64,000 bases of DNA from Gliomastix tumulicola (Eukaryota; Ascomycota; Sordariomycetes; Hypocreales; Bionectriaceae): positions 4,398,409 through 4,462,408 of the forward strand of contig BCHX01000005.1 in assembly GCA_001599755.1 (NCBI GenBank), in the 5' to 3' direction. The notes under the pieces are model-generated. The model saw only the letters and a list, made by a program, of their open reading frames with translations. It ran no database searches and had not been told where the DNA came from. Positions 11,108-21,252 of the stretch are shown here, piece after piece. Made by a program: the position numbers and the translations under genes. Position 1 is the stretch's first letter, and every line of letters begins with the position of its first letter.

Positions 11108-11651
11108 ATGTGGTGTCCATGCCATGACCATGAATGAGCATGACTGGATAGGACTATTAGTCCAAGGCAATTTTTGGTCAACGAACTCTGACGACCTGGC
11201 GGATTTTCCAACACACCGGGGTGCGGATCTAGTGCATGGAGTGAAGGCCTAGGATAGACTACTCGGCGTATCTATGCCGGCTTTAGTCATGATTTGAATA
11301 GAGAATGAGAGCATCATAGAGCGATTGATTAACTTGCCACGTGATTTCTGTTTGCATGTGAGTCTGCTCAATGGCGCAGTAGACTCGGCTATGCTTGGTT
11401 AAAAGGCATTGTCATCCCACCCTTCCCCGAGGTGTCTTGGCGCCCATTTGTCAGATATTGGTTCGCATGGCAGTGCTTGATTCTTGGCAAGCCACAACTG
11501 CGAGGCAACGGTGAGGCAGCGACCAGGGCTGTGCTGGGCATGTCCAACCATTTTTTCTCTATAATATCTGGCTGTCCGTCCAATTCAGTGGCATCGATCA
11601 CACAGTACTACCGCATAGCACAGAAAGATTTCCGAGAAACAGTCCAGCACC
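11108..11651. other. Intergenic, 544 bp
   Basis: The 3' region of the protease and the promoter of the next same-strand gene. A TATA-like tataata lies at 11560-11566, about 90 bp before the next start. No other feature was seen. Confidence 0.5.
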
Positions 11652-12083
11652 ATGGTCGCGATATCTTCGTTGGCTCTGTCCATCATTCTCACTTTCACCC
11701 TCACCATCACGTCGTCCGATGCTTCAGCCATCCCATTCTCCTCTCTGGACACGCGTGCCATCATCCGACCACCGCCGACACCGCATCCAGACACACCACC
11801 ACCGACACCAAATCCCCCAGTGGACCCTACATCGCCGCCTACGGGACGGACCGACACAGAAGGCACCCCCTCGACGTCCCGGACCGACGAAGACGACGTT
11901 GAGGAAGTCGAGAAACGGCCCGAGGCCGATGTCGACGTGGAAGATCCCGACGATGAGATTTGCGGGGAGAATGATCCCACGGAGAACTGCGACAGCAGCT
12001 CTCACGGTGGCACGCTGAGCCTGCCCTGGGCAACAGTGTTGGTTGGAGTGATGGGGACGGCTGGGTGGCTCTGTCTTTCTTGA
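11652..12083 (+). CDS. Small secreted, Pro/Asp-rich, GPI-anchor-like protein, 143 aa
   Basis: Single exon. Residues 1-26 form a signal peptide (MVAISSLALSIILTFTLTIT...ASA). Residues 39-66 are rich in PPPTP repeats. An acidic segment contains a Kex2-type Lys-Arg at 88-89, and two cysteines at 104 and 113 flank GENDPTEN. The protein ends in a hydrophobic stretch (residues 123-143, LSLPWATVLVGVMGTAGW) preceded by SSSHGG, as expected of a GPI-anchor signal. No family is recognised. Small secreted proteins of this type are cell-wall proteins or candidate effectors. A second Pro-rich frame here is a shadow of this one. Confidence 0.6.
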   Translation: MVAISSLALSIILTFTLTITSSDASAIPFSSLDTRAIIRPPPTPHPDTPPPTPNPPVDPTSPPTGRTDTEGTPSTSRTDEDDVEEVEKRPEADVDVEDPDDEICGENDPTENCDSSSHGGTLSLPWATVLVGVMGTAGWLCLS

Positions 12084-12237
12084 AAGAAGATGCAGCCTTG
12101 CGGCCCCCCGAGGATGCAATAGCTATACCATCTTTAGCTCTGGAGGGAGGATGATGTCCTCTAGCCCCGGCCAACCCGTCATAACCTACTGGAGTCAGAA
12201 TTTTTGGCCGATGACACGGAGTGGCTCTTTGGAGAAT

Positions 12238-14692
12238 TTAAATGCTTACAATAGAATCAAACTGCTCCCAGCTTGTCATGTCTGCCATGGCGTCACCGGG
12301 ACTTAGATCAAAGTCCATATTGCCACCAACACCCAGCTCGCCTGAGACTTTACCCGTGTCCTTCTCGGCAGCAGCCACGTCGCCAACTTGTGGAGTGCTG
12401 GCGTTGACGTTTGGGAGTTCGGTTTGGTGATTTGCACGCTTCCTGGCAGCTTGTCGTATGGCCTCGCTGCGCAGTTCCTCCAGCACAAGACAGTATCGCG
12501 AAGCTAGAGAGCCGTCCTCGGCGATCTGTGTGATCTGCTTCTGACATCGCTCCGCAGCGGTGAAATGGGCGATGTACGTGTCCTCCGGCTCCGAGTATTG
12601 CTGGATAGCGTAGATGTAGAGAATCACGGAGGCGGAGAACGCGTAGTATGGCGTAAACTACGCAGTCATCTGTCAGACACAATCACATAAAAAATTCCAA
12701 GGGGGTCTCGGAAGACGGCAAACATACCCAGTATGCGCGGAAGAACAATCCCGCTTCGAAAATGTCATCCACAAGCTCAACGATTCTTGCCGCCGCTCCA
12801 ACGCATATGTGCACGCTCTGATCGGTCTTCGCTCTCGTAACATCATCCTCGGTATCTCGAATCCGGCTTCCCCGTCGGCGGAGCCTGGCCAGAAGCAGTG
12901 GCCTGTGGGTGAGTATCATAGTATGCCAGTATGCGAGGTTGAGCGAGTTCCTCTGGCGCTGGAAAATAGGTACTAGCGGTGCTATTTGGGGCTGGTCGGT
13001 TTCGAGAAAGTGCGAGAGCGAGAATCGCCAGGACTGAAGCTCTGCCGTGTACTTCTCCGTGAGTGCAAAGCGGTTACTTTCAGAGTGGGAGCGGATAGAG
13101 TAGAGGTCGCGCAAGATCCCGCTGAGAATTTGAGAGAGCCTGGCAGTTGTGGCGGAGAACGGGTTAGTATACTGTGTGAAGAAGCAGCCGCGCGGAGGAT
13201 ATGATCAAACTAACTGGGCGTATGATACAGGTGCTCTCATGACGGACTGAACCCGATGGGGAAGCGCGGGGCCTAAGTCCACATTCGCCTGGAGCAGGTG
13301 ATCGTCCAGAGCTGAGGGCATCTGCTGATCGATGTCATCATCGTGGAACGTTCTCGGACGTCCCAGGGCCGAGCTCAGGTAGTTGTCGAGGCTATAGGCA
13401 CTCCAGAAGGTCCGTCGACGACACTCAATCTGGACCTGGTCGCTCGCAAGGGCACTAGAGTGCCTGTTGCGATGGAGCCCAATCGCTATCGCCAGACGGG
13501 CGACCGTACCGAAGAGACTCCAGCAGTGATTGATGCGAGACTGGGAGAGCAGCCACAGGCATTGACACAAGCGGGCCTGGACGCTGGCCAAGTGAACAGC
13601 GCCTTGTTCTTTCGACAGCTGATGTGCACCAGCTAAGTAATATCGAAGACTAGGCAGAGTGTCAACTTCTTGTATCATCCGAGCGGAGTGTAGTTCGTGG
13701 ATCCTCACCTCATGTCAGTGGCCGCCTTGTCTGGCCGCGGAGACATGTGCTCCTGCGCCACGGCAAACATCATGAACAAGACAGCCATCCTGGTGGGTGC
13801 CTCGTCTCTGTTCTGCATCTCGCCATTTGTCTCGTAGAACTCATCCAGCCACTGCTGCACTGTTGGCCGATGTAGGAAGCGATCGACCGGGACGGCGAAG
13901 TCGAAATATCTCTCGAGCAGACGATTCGTGTACTCCTTCGACAGGCTGAGATGGAACGCTGGGTCGAAAGCGTACGGGCTCGCCGTAGACTGGTCTTGGT
14001 CGAGGCTTCGAAATTCGCCGTGAGGCGGGAGTGGCGCGTCGCTGAAGGTGAAGATGGATCTGCCTTGGGATGTTCGAGTCCCTTCGAGGCGTCTCTGCAT
14101 GCGTAGGAGGAATGACACTCCAGAGGACGGGCCGACATAGTGGCCTTCGAGGTCAGTCTGAGTCTGCTCGGGGGAACCATGGGAGAGCGGCTCGTTCATA
14201 GACTCGAGAACACTGTCTGTAGCTGGTGGTTCAATGCTGGTGTTCCCCGGCTGTTGGAAGGCGTTCGCTTCGGTGGGCGGGCCAGCTCCAGCTGGTGATT
14301 TTGGGATGGAGGCACTACTACTGCTGTCATCTAAAGCGACAGCTCGATTTCGTGGGACGGCCGGCCCGGAGATAACAGCAGGTGGGCGACCACGGAAGTA
14401 TGATGCTGTGTACGTGCATGGCAGCGTGACCTCGGAGCAGAGGCGACAAGGTTGGAGACCGGTGCATTTCGACTTTCTCCTACACGGCAACGAGGAGTTG
14501 GAACGTCAATATTGCACCCTGGCAGAGGAAATGGAGAGCTACCAAGACCAAAACGCACTTCTTGCAGCGGTCACAGGCTCGGGTCACCCGAGTCCGAGGA
14601 TGTTTCCACCGAGCGATTCGGCCCACAGTCGAGCTCTCGATATCGGCAACTGGAGAATGGCTTGGCGGCTGCTGAGGGGAGGCGTCGGGCAT
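12238..14692 (-). CDS. Zn2Cys6 transcription factor with fungal MHR domain, 723 aa; candidate regulator of the lactose-type locus
   Basis: Five exons: 14559-14692, 13709-14479, 13215-13649, 12728-13139 and 12238-12657, all phase-consistent. The zinc cluster spans the first intron: ACDRCK then KRKSKC...CRLC...C, in C-X2-C-X6-C-X5-C-X2-C-X6-C spacing. The fungal middle homology region is visible in exons 2-4 (RYFDFAVPVDRFLHRPTV; LFGTVARLAIAIGLHR; RRRTFWSAYSLDNYLSSALGRPRTF; SQILSGILRDLY). An upstream in-frame ATG (in MFPGNSRET) is an alternative start. Its end faces away from the permease, 455 bp from it. Proximity to the permease/beta-galactosidase pair, whose promoter has a CGG-N11-CCG site, makes it a plausible regulator; that is inference. 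Donor of intron 3 (gttagt) was chosen because it restores the motif. Confidence 0.88.
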
Positions 14693-15147
14693 GGTCTCAC
14701 GGGAGTTTCCAGGGAACATCTTAGGGGGGGAGGTGCAGTCAAAGCGAGACGGAAAAGCAATCAGACATGAAGGATATGAGTTTTGAATTCCGTCTCGTGG
14801 ATCCAAGCTGAAAGCCATGCCAACACACAAAAAAGGACGGACCACGGTGTGGTACTGGGAGAGAGATTCACACTGTGTTTTCCGTTTCCCGCAATATTGA
14901 GACCAGGCCCGCAGCGATGGATTCGCTAATTGGCTGAGGAGGAGAAGATGGCTTGAGCTAGCTGGGGCGACCTGACAAGTAAGTGGATCGTGAGCCACAG
15001 GATGACCCGGGCCAAACACAAGTTTTATCTGCTGAGAGCACACCGAGGTATTTAACCAAGCGAGGTTGGGTCTGTGTCTGTTCAGGATCTAGGACAGTTA
15101 CGGGCTAGAAGTCGACCGCTATCTATCACTATCCTGGCTCTTTTATT
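14693..15147. other. Intergenic, 455 bp, upstream of the Zn2Cys6 gene
   Basis: The promoter of the minus-strand regulator plus the 3' flank of the permease gene, which is also minus-strand. A short A-run and a TATA-like segment occur, but nothing is decisive. Confidence 0.5.
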
Positions 15148-16957
15148 CTACTTCTGCTCAGCGTGCTCCATGGCTACAACCTTCCCCTCCTCCTCGATGT
15201 GAACCGTAATCTTCTTCAAGCTCTCGTTGCGGGGATTGTCAGCCTCGAAAATCACGCTCAGCTCCTCGAGCGTCTTGCCGCCAGTCTCAGGGAAGAAGAA
15301 GTAAATGACGACAATCTCGATGCAGATCCAGATGATGTAGACAAGGTACAGACGCCAGCCAATCTTACCGATTCCCACGGAAATGCCGTATACGTTGACG
15401 ATGATGGCGATGTTCTGGCACAAGAACTTGAGCGAGGCGCCCTTGGCTCGCGTCCGATTCTCACAGACCTCGACGGGGTAAAGGGTCTGGAGCGGCGTCA
15501 TGCCCGCACCGAAGCTGATGCCAAAGAGGTAGATGGATGCAATCACAGCGTAGGCCAGGCCCTTGTGGTTGACGGACTCGGCAGTAAACGCCGTAAGAAG
15601 CACGTATGATCCCAGTGCGCCGGTCAAACTGCCCATCATCATTGTTCTGCGACCCAAGCGATCGAGGAAGGCTGTTCCGATGATGGCTGCCGTCATGGTG
15701 AGGATGGGTGAGATGGCGTTGAAGAGGAGTTGGGTATTCGTGTTTGTGATGCCAGCATTGCGGATCATCTGCGGCATGAAGTACGAAACGACATTGTTGC
15801 CCGACCATTGGCCAAAGAAAGACATCAGGATAACGAGGACGGTTCGGTAGACTGCCTGCCTGTTGCGGAACAGCTCCCGGAAATCCCACCACCGGTCGTC
15901 GGACGGATTGTTACGGCGGTCTTCGAGGATCTCGTGATACTGGAGCTGGACAATAGGAGCGTTCGGGTCACCGTCTCCGTGATATGTGGCTAAGACAGCA
16001 AGCGCCTCCTCGGTGCGGTCCTTCGACATGAGCCATCGGGGGGACTCCGGGAAGAACAGGATCATGGTCATGACGATGGCGGGCATACCAGCCTGGGCGA
16101 TGGTGGGAATGCGCCAGGCCCATTCACTTTTGATATGACTGCAGATTGTAAGTCAGTTACGGCTAAGTATACTCGCTGGGCGTGGTTAAGACGGCTTACA
16201 GGTTCGTGCCATAGGTGCACCAGCCAGCAATGATGTTGCCCAACCACCAGAAGTTGTTATACCTGCCAACCTGGTCAGCTTATCACCTTGAGAATAGAGA
16301 GGAGAGTAATCGTCAGACACTCACATTCCAGCCATGAATCCACGGTAAGAAGGATGCGCAAGCTCCACAGTGTAGGCAGGGCCAATGGCGGACGAAATCG
16401 CAGCACCGGCGCCGAGCAACACTCTCCCAGCTATGAATTGACCCAGAGACTGTGCTGACCCTTGCACGGCTGTTCCCACGAGAATAGTCGCGCAGCCGAT
16501 GAAGATGCCCACACGTCGCCCGTATCCGTCAGAAAGAAACGGCGTAGTCGGCAAGGCGATCAGCTGGGCGATGTTGTAGACGACGAAGACGATTCCCGTA
16601 GAGGAGCCGGCGCCCGAGAGGCCAAAAAACTCCTGATACGGCTTCATAGCGTTAATGGAACCCATAAGCGAGCTGTCTAAAAGGAGAGCGGGTACTATCA
16701 GCGACATGATGCTCTACAGAACGTCGTTCTCTAGCCCGAACACACTCACCGTAGCCATTGATAGTTGACACAAGGTAGCCCACCAGCATGATGCTGTACA
16801 GGCGAATCATGGGCCATGACCATGGATTCGGCTTCCTCTCTGCAACAGCGGCCGCGAGGCCAACGGTGGCAGGGTTGATGTGCTGCACATTGGCACGAGG
16901 TTGCTCGATAGAATCTCTATCCGCGTCCGTTGCGGTATTTGGAGCTCCAGCTGCCAT
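15148..16957 (-). CDS. MFS sugar porter, lactose-permease-like, 537 aa
   Basis: Four exons: 16750-16957, 16325-16676, 16200-16262 and 15148-16138. Splice signals are gtgagt/tttag, gtgagt/ggcag and gtaagc/tgcag, and all phases agree. Sugar-porter signatures are present: GRRVG after the second helix, RVLLGAGAAISSAIGPAY with the E and R of helix 4-5, PESPRWLMSKDRTEEAL, DRLGRRTM, and the C-terminal PETGGKTLEELS. About 12 hydrophobic segments fit the MFS fold at the plasma membrane. It diverges from a LacZ-type beta-galactosidase across a 707-bp shared promoter, the layout of LAC12/LAC4 in Kluyveromyces lactis. Lactose (or another beta-galactoside) is therefore the inferred substrate. Other sugars cannot be excluded from sequence alone. 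Confidence 0.9.
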
Positions 16958-17664
16958 GATAACGAATTGTTACTGTAAAGACAAGAGAGGTGCCGTAAAC
17001 TAGATGGTATGCAGATGATGTCCTTGATGATGGTGCAAACTGCGGAGTGGAGGAGTTTATGTATAAGTTGATCCCACGATGTCTAAAGCTGGGGCTGATT
17101 TAACCAACCCCGAACAGTCGGCAGCATTGGCGACATCCAGACGTCGGATGATTCCTTCCATCCGTGAACAAGTTCAAACCCCGTGGGGATTGTCCGCAAA
17201 GCTGGTTCTTCACTGTGAGCCTCTCATTGGTGCACCGAGCAGGCGGATTGAGGAGACAAGGGGAGACAAGGACCCATGAATAATGGACCCTGGAATCAAA
17301 AGTGCAGCTCGTGACATTAGCCGGCGGAAACATTGCCGCCCGACGGAATGGAAGCCATGTTCCTGACTCGTTTCCACATTCCATACCCTCGGCTGCTTCT
17401 CCTCCTCCAGACATCAGCTGTGAAACTGCTCTAATGGTGGCTTGACTACGGAGCAGGCCTTCACCTGTCTGTCGTCAAAAGTTCCGACAGCCTTCCGACG
17501 GCACGGCGGAGCATCCGATAACCTGGCTCACGGTGTAGATTGCACGGTGCTAGGTGACGCTATTTATTGTTCACCGCGCGCTTCTTGGAGCTGCCCCTGC
17601 TAATTACCAGCCATTTCCATTGCGTGCATTCACCGCCGCTGGACGAAAACAGAGCAAAGTCACG
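16958..17664. promoter_or_regulatory. Shared divergent promoter of sugar permease and beta-galactosidase
   Basis: A 707-bp region between the two divergent starts. It holds a Gal4/Lac9-type CGG-N11-CCG site near its midpoint (17322-17338) and CreA-type SYGGRG hexamers at 17047-17052, 17089-17094 and 17183-17188. This predicts induction by a Zn2Cys6 activator and glucose repression. Short motifs like SYGGRG occur often by chance, so the CreA sites are only suggestive. The frame that continues upstream of 17665 has no ATG and was not used. Confidence 0.7.
17322..17338. promoter_or_regulatory. CGG-N11-CCG site (Gal4/Lac9-type)
   Basis: The sequence is CGG, eleven bases (cggaaacattg), CCG. The central base of the spacer is A, as in the yeast Gal4/Lac9 consensus CGG-N5-A/T-N5-CCG. 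It lies 365 bp from the permease start and 327 bp from the beta-galactosidase start. Confidence 0.65.
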
Positions 17665-20600
17665 ATGCCAGCTGCAGACACCAAGCCTGACTGGAGCAAC
17701 CTCCAGGTCCTCCATCGCAACACCTTGCCCACCCGGTTCGCCTTTTTCCACTACAGCACCGAGGCCAGCGCTCGTCGGGGCTACAACTCAGAGTCAAGCG
17801 AGTTCTGCCTCTACCTCAATGGAACGTGGCAGTTCCGCTACGACGAGTCGCCCTTGGAGGCGCCACAATGGGACGCTCAGAATCCTCTAGAATGGGACTC
17901 CGTCAAGGTGCCGGGGATGTGGCAGTTGCAAGGCTACGGACATCCGGCATACACAAACGTCAACTATCCATTCCCCGTCGATCCGCCAAACGTCCCTCTT
18001 CTCAACAGCACGGGTTCATACTGGCGGAAGTTCACATTGCCTGCTGGCTGGAGCGGTCAGCAGATACGGCTCCGCTTCGAAGGCGTTGACAGCTCTTTCC
18101 ACGTATGGGTCAATGGGAGGGAAGTTGGATATAGCCAGGGTGCCCGAAACGCACACGAGTTTGACATCACTTCGTACCTGAGCTCAGGATCTGACGAGGC
18201 GGAGAACACCATTGCCGTCCGTGTCTACGAGTTCTGCGATGGGTCCTATCTCGAACGCCAGGACCAGTGGACTTTGTCCGGGATCTTCAGAGACGTCTAC
18301 TTGGCAGCATTCCCCCAGAACGCCATCACCGACTTTACTGCTGTCCCGGAGATTGACGACTCGTTCACGAATGCGACGCTCCGAGTTCAGGTCAAGACCC
18401 AAGGCGAGGAATCTGGCCCCGTGAAGATCAAGCTTTATCGACCCGACGGACAGATTCATCATGAGGGAAGCTTCGAGGCGTCTGAACTTGCAGCCATCTC
18501 TGTCTCCGGTTCCGATCTCGACCTCTGGTCTGCTGAGCACCCAGCCTTGTATACGCTGGTACTGGCCTATAACAACCGCTTCATTAGCCACGCAATCGGG
18601 TTCCGCCGCATCGAGCTCGCCCCAGGCAACTTCCTCGTCAATGGCAAACCAATCATCTTCTATGGCGTCAACAGGCACGAACATCATCCACTGTTTGGCC
18701 GTGCAGTTCCTTATAGCTTCATGCGATATGATCTCGAGCTCATGAAGAGGAGCAACGTCAACGCTGTACGATGTGCTCACCAGCCGAATGACCCGCGTTT
18801 CTACGAGGTCTGCGACGAGCTTGGACTGTATGTCATGGCCGAGGCAGACCTAGAGAGCCACGGCTTCGTGTCAGTCGAGAAGCTCAAGATCAAGGACAGA
18901 GACAAGCTCAATATCCACCAGGTTATGCAGCGCTCACATGAGCTGTCCGCCAAGTGGGTTGCTGATAATCCAGAGTGGACGGAGGCACACGTTGATCGTG
19001 CCGTTGAGCTTGTCGAGAGGTTTAAGAACTACACCTCGATTCTGATATGGTCTCTTGGCAATGAAGCGTCCTACGGCAGGAATCTCGCAGCGATGTACCA
19101 CTGGATCAAGAAGGCAGACCCGAGCCGCATCGTGCACTACGAGCGAGACCGCCAAGCCGAGACTGCAGACATGTACAGCGCCATGTACCTCGAAACCGAC
19201 GAGTGTAGGAGGCTGGCACGCCTGAGAGCCGAAGACAAAGCTACGATCCTCTGCGAGTTTGGACATGCGATGGGCAACGGACCTGGCGGACTGAAGGACT
19301 ACATCGACGTGTACCGGGAGTTCTCAAATCTGCAAGGCGGCTACATCTGGGAGTGGTGCAACCATGGTCTCGTGAAGAAGGAGGGAAAAGTCACCTACTA
19401 CGCGTACGGTGGTGATTATGGTGACTTCCCAAACGACGCCGACTTCGCGTTGGACGGCATCACGTTCTCGGATCACACAGAGAATCCAGGACTGACGGAG
19501 TATAAGAAGGTTATTGAGCCTGTTACTGTCCGTTTGGCCGACAGCAAGCTGGAGATTACGAACCATTACGACTTTGTTGATCTGGGTCACTTGTCCGCAG
19601 CTTGGGCTTTGACGTCTGCGTTCGGTGATGCCGAGTGGACCGATCTGGACTTGCCCTCTGTTGCACCAGGCGGAACAGCACTTGTCAATCTCCCGGTTGA
19701 TCTCACTAGCATCAACCGCGAAGACACGTGGCTGTCGGTTACATTCCGCTTGAAGGAAGCTACAACTTGGGCAGAGAAAGGGCACGAAGTGGCTTGGTGG
19801 CAGACCCCTGTTTTCCAGACATTGAGTGCCGTCGCCGCCTTGCCGTCGCCGCCTCTGTCACCCTTCACCGTTCAGCAACAGGGAAGCAAGCTAATTCTCG
19901 ACTCCTCTTCTACAAATTCTGTCGTAACATTCGACCTTGTGCGTGGCAATCTTCAGTGGGTAGCGAATGGCTTGAAGACCATCACTAGAGGACCTGAGCT
20001 CGGCCTCTACCGCGCGCAGACTCAGAATGACAGGGGCTCGCGAGGCGATGGCAAAGAGTGGGATAAGCTCCTGCTCAAGGATGCCAAGCCACATATCCGC
20101 TCCACGTCCTGGGCTACCAATTCTGATGGCAGCGTTGCTCTCGAGGTGCAAGTTCGTGTGGCGCCTCCTGTCTTGGAGTGGGCGTGCAATGCCACCATGA
20201 CTTACACGTTCACGCCGGATTCCATGCGCATCCACGTCAAAGGCGACTTCTCGGGTAACCACCCAGACATAATAGCACGCCTGGGGCTGACTATTGGCTT
20301 GCCGAAGGGATACAATCGTGCGACTTGGTCAGGACGTGGCCCTGGGGAGTCATACCGTGATAAAAAGGAAGGCGCACGGTTTGGCGTCTGGGATGCGTCT
20401 CTCGAGGAGATGGAAACCAAGTATGAGTGGCCGCAGGAATACGGCAACCACGCCGACACTTACTGGGCCCGAGTCCTGTCCGAGAACGACGGAGCGAGTA
20501 TCGAGGCCCGTATGGAGGAGCCGTTCAACTTCTCGCTACGGCGATATACCCTACAGGATTTGGATCAAGCACAACACCCCCACGAGTTAACTGAAGCTGA

Positions 20601-20736
20601 TGAGGTCATCCTTAACTTGGATGCTGCGCAACATGGGGTAGGAACAGGGAGCTGCGGGCCACCGCCGTTCAAGGCTTATGAACTGCATGCTGGGCCGTTT
20701 GAATTTGCTACGACTCTTCGAGTAAGGAAGATCTAA
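17665..20736 (+). CDS. Beta-galactosidase, GH2 (LacZ/LAC4 type), 1023 aa
   Basis: Single exon. The first ATG is at 17665; the open frame upstream begins with GTG. Domains in order: sugar-binding jelly roll (GMWQLQGYGHPAYTNVNYPFP), Ig-like domain, TIM barrel, and the C-terminal small-chain domain. The acid/base is E467 in IWSLGNEASYG and the nucleophile is E531 in ILCEFGHAMGNGPGG, both in the classic LacZ contexts. The length equals that of bacterial LacZ and yeast LAC4. It hydrolyses lactose and related beta-galactosides. No signal peptide is seen, so it is probably cytosolic and fed by the divergent permease. Most filamentous fungi rely on GH35 for lactose, and this gene lacks introns, so transfer from bacteria or a yeast is worth testing. 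Confidence 0.95.
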   Translation: MPAADTKPDWSNLQVLHRNTLPTRFAFFHYSTEASARRGYNSESSEFCLYLNGTWQFRYDESPLEAPQWDAQNPLEWDSVKVPGMWQLQGYGHPAYTNVNYPFPVDPPNVPLLNSTGSYWRKFTLPAGWSGQQIRLRFEGVDSSFHVWVNGREVGYSQGARNAHEFDITSYLSSGSDEAENTIAVRVYEFCDGSYLERQDQWTLSGIFRDVYLAAFPQNAITDFTAVPEIDDSFTNATLRVQVKTQGEESGPVKIKLYRPDGQIHHEGSFEASELAAISVSGSDLDLWSAEHPALYTLVLAYNNRFISHAIGFRRIELAPGNFLVNGKPIIFYGVNRHEHHPLFGRAVPYSFMRYDLELMKRSNVNAVRCAHQPNDPRFYEVCDELGLYVMAEADLESHGFVSVEKLKIKDRDKLNIHQVMQRSHELSAKWVADNPEWTEAHVDRAVELVERFKNYTSILIWSLGNEASYGRNLAAMYHWIKKADPSRIVHYERDRQAETADMYSAMYLETDECRRLARLRAEDKATILCEFGHAMGNGPGGLKDYIDVYREFSNLQGGYIWEWCNHGLVKKEGKVTYYAYGGDYGDFPNDADFALDGITFSDHTENPGLTEYKKVIEPVTVRLADSKLEITNHYDFVDLGHLSAAWALTSAFGDAEWTDLDLPSVAPGGTALVNLPVDLTSINREDTWLSVTFRLKEATTWAEKGHEVAWWQTPVFQTLSAVAALPSPPLSPFTVQQQGSKLILDSSSTNSVVTFDLVRGNLQWVANGLKTITRGPELGLYRAQTQNDRGSRGDGKEWDKLLLKDAKPHIRSTSWATNSDGSVALEVQVRVAPPVLEWACNATMTYTFTPDSMRIHVKGDFSGNHPDIIARLGLTIGLPKGYNRATWSGRGPGESYRDKKEGARFGVWDASLEEMETKYEWPQEYGNHADTYWARVLSENDGASIEARMEEPFNFSLRRYTLQDLDQAQHPHELTEADEVILNLDAAQHGVGTGSCGPPPFKAYELHAGPFEFATTLRVRKI

Positions 20737-20971
20737 GGTTGTCCTCGAGACCCAAGAGTAGAAAGAAGCTAGCTACAACCACCTCCAACTAGCCGGGCCC
20801 TGATTCAGGCAGTAGTGGAATGTCAAAGTGACCGACTGTGTACTGTGCAAGTGTCCTCGCGCGCCGTGACGAAGCAATGCCCAGGCAATCTACGCTTCTT
20901 GCTACACCGTACGTGATCCATCCTTGTCAGTGTTGGCTCAAGAGTCGAGTCCAGCATGGAGCCAAAGCGTT

Positions 20972-20993
20972 CCGATGGGGTTGAGAAAACTCC
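20972..20993 (+). repeat. Imperfect direct repeat, copy 1
   Basis: Reads CCGATGGGGTTGAGAAAACTCC. The second copy starts 122 bp downstream and differs by two substitutions and one deleted A. Confidence 0.7.
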
Positions 20994-21093
20994 GCGCGGT
21001 GGGGGATCCTGCCAGAGGGGACTCTTGCAGTGACAGGCCTCTCCGGTGGAGGATCTTCCCGGCAAAGGATTCTTTGGGAAGAGATTGAATTCC

Positions 21094-21114
21094 CCGATGG
21101 GGTAGTGAAACTCC
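21094..21114 (+). repeat. Imperfect direct repeat, copy 2
   Basis: Reads ccgatggggtagtgaaactc plus a final c. It shares the CCGATGGGGT core and the GAAA...CTCC end with copy 1. Confidence 0.7.
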
Positions 21115-21252
21115 TTCTCTCCAGTGGGGTGCATAATATCAGCCTCAGGACGCCATGCTGACAATATCTAGCGCTGCTCGGCGGCCTCTTTGAGCGCCGA
21201 GTACGAGGAGTAACTGGCATCTAAATTCTACACGCGTCAACACTTCGACAAG

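Larger units (their letters stand above)
20737..21252. other. Intergenic, 516 bp, with an imperfect direct repeat
   Basis: It lies between the beta-galactosidase stop and a broken glycoside hydrolase gene. It contains two related copies of a 21-22-bp element (see the repeat entries) and two GTGGGG hexamers, so it may be the old promoter of the broken gene. Confidence 0.5.

Noticed and set aside
9734..11170. 478-codon open frame antisense to the subtilisin gene
   Set aside because: It is the mirror of strong C/G third-position bias in the protease. Its composition is Gly, Val and Asp-rich without domains, and the plus strand has an unmistakable enzyme.
17554..17664. N-terminal extension of the beta-galactosidase
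   Set aside because: The extension begins with GTG and has no ATG before 17665. The 17665 start gives exactly the normal family length.
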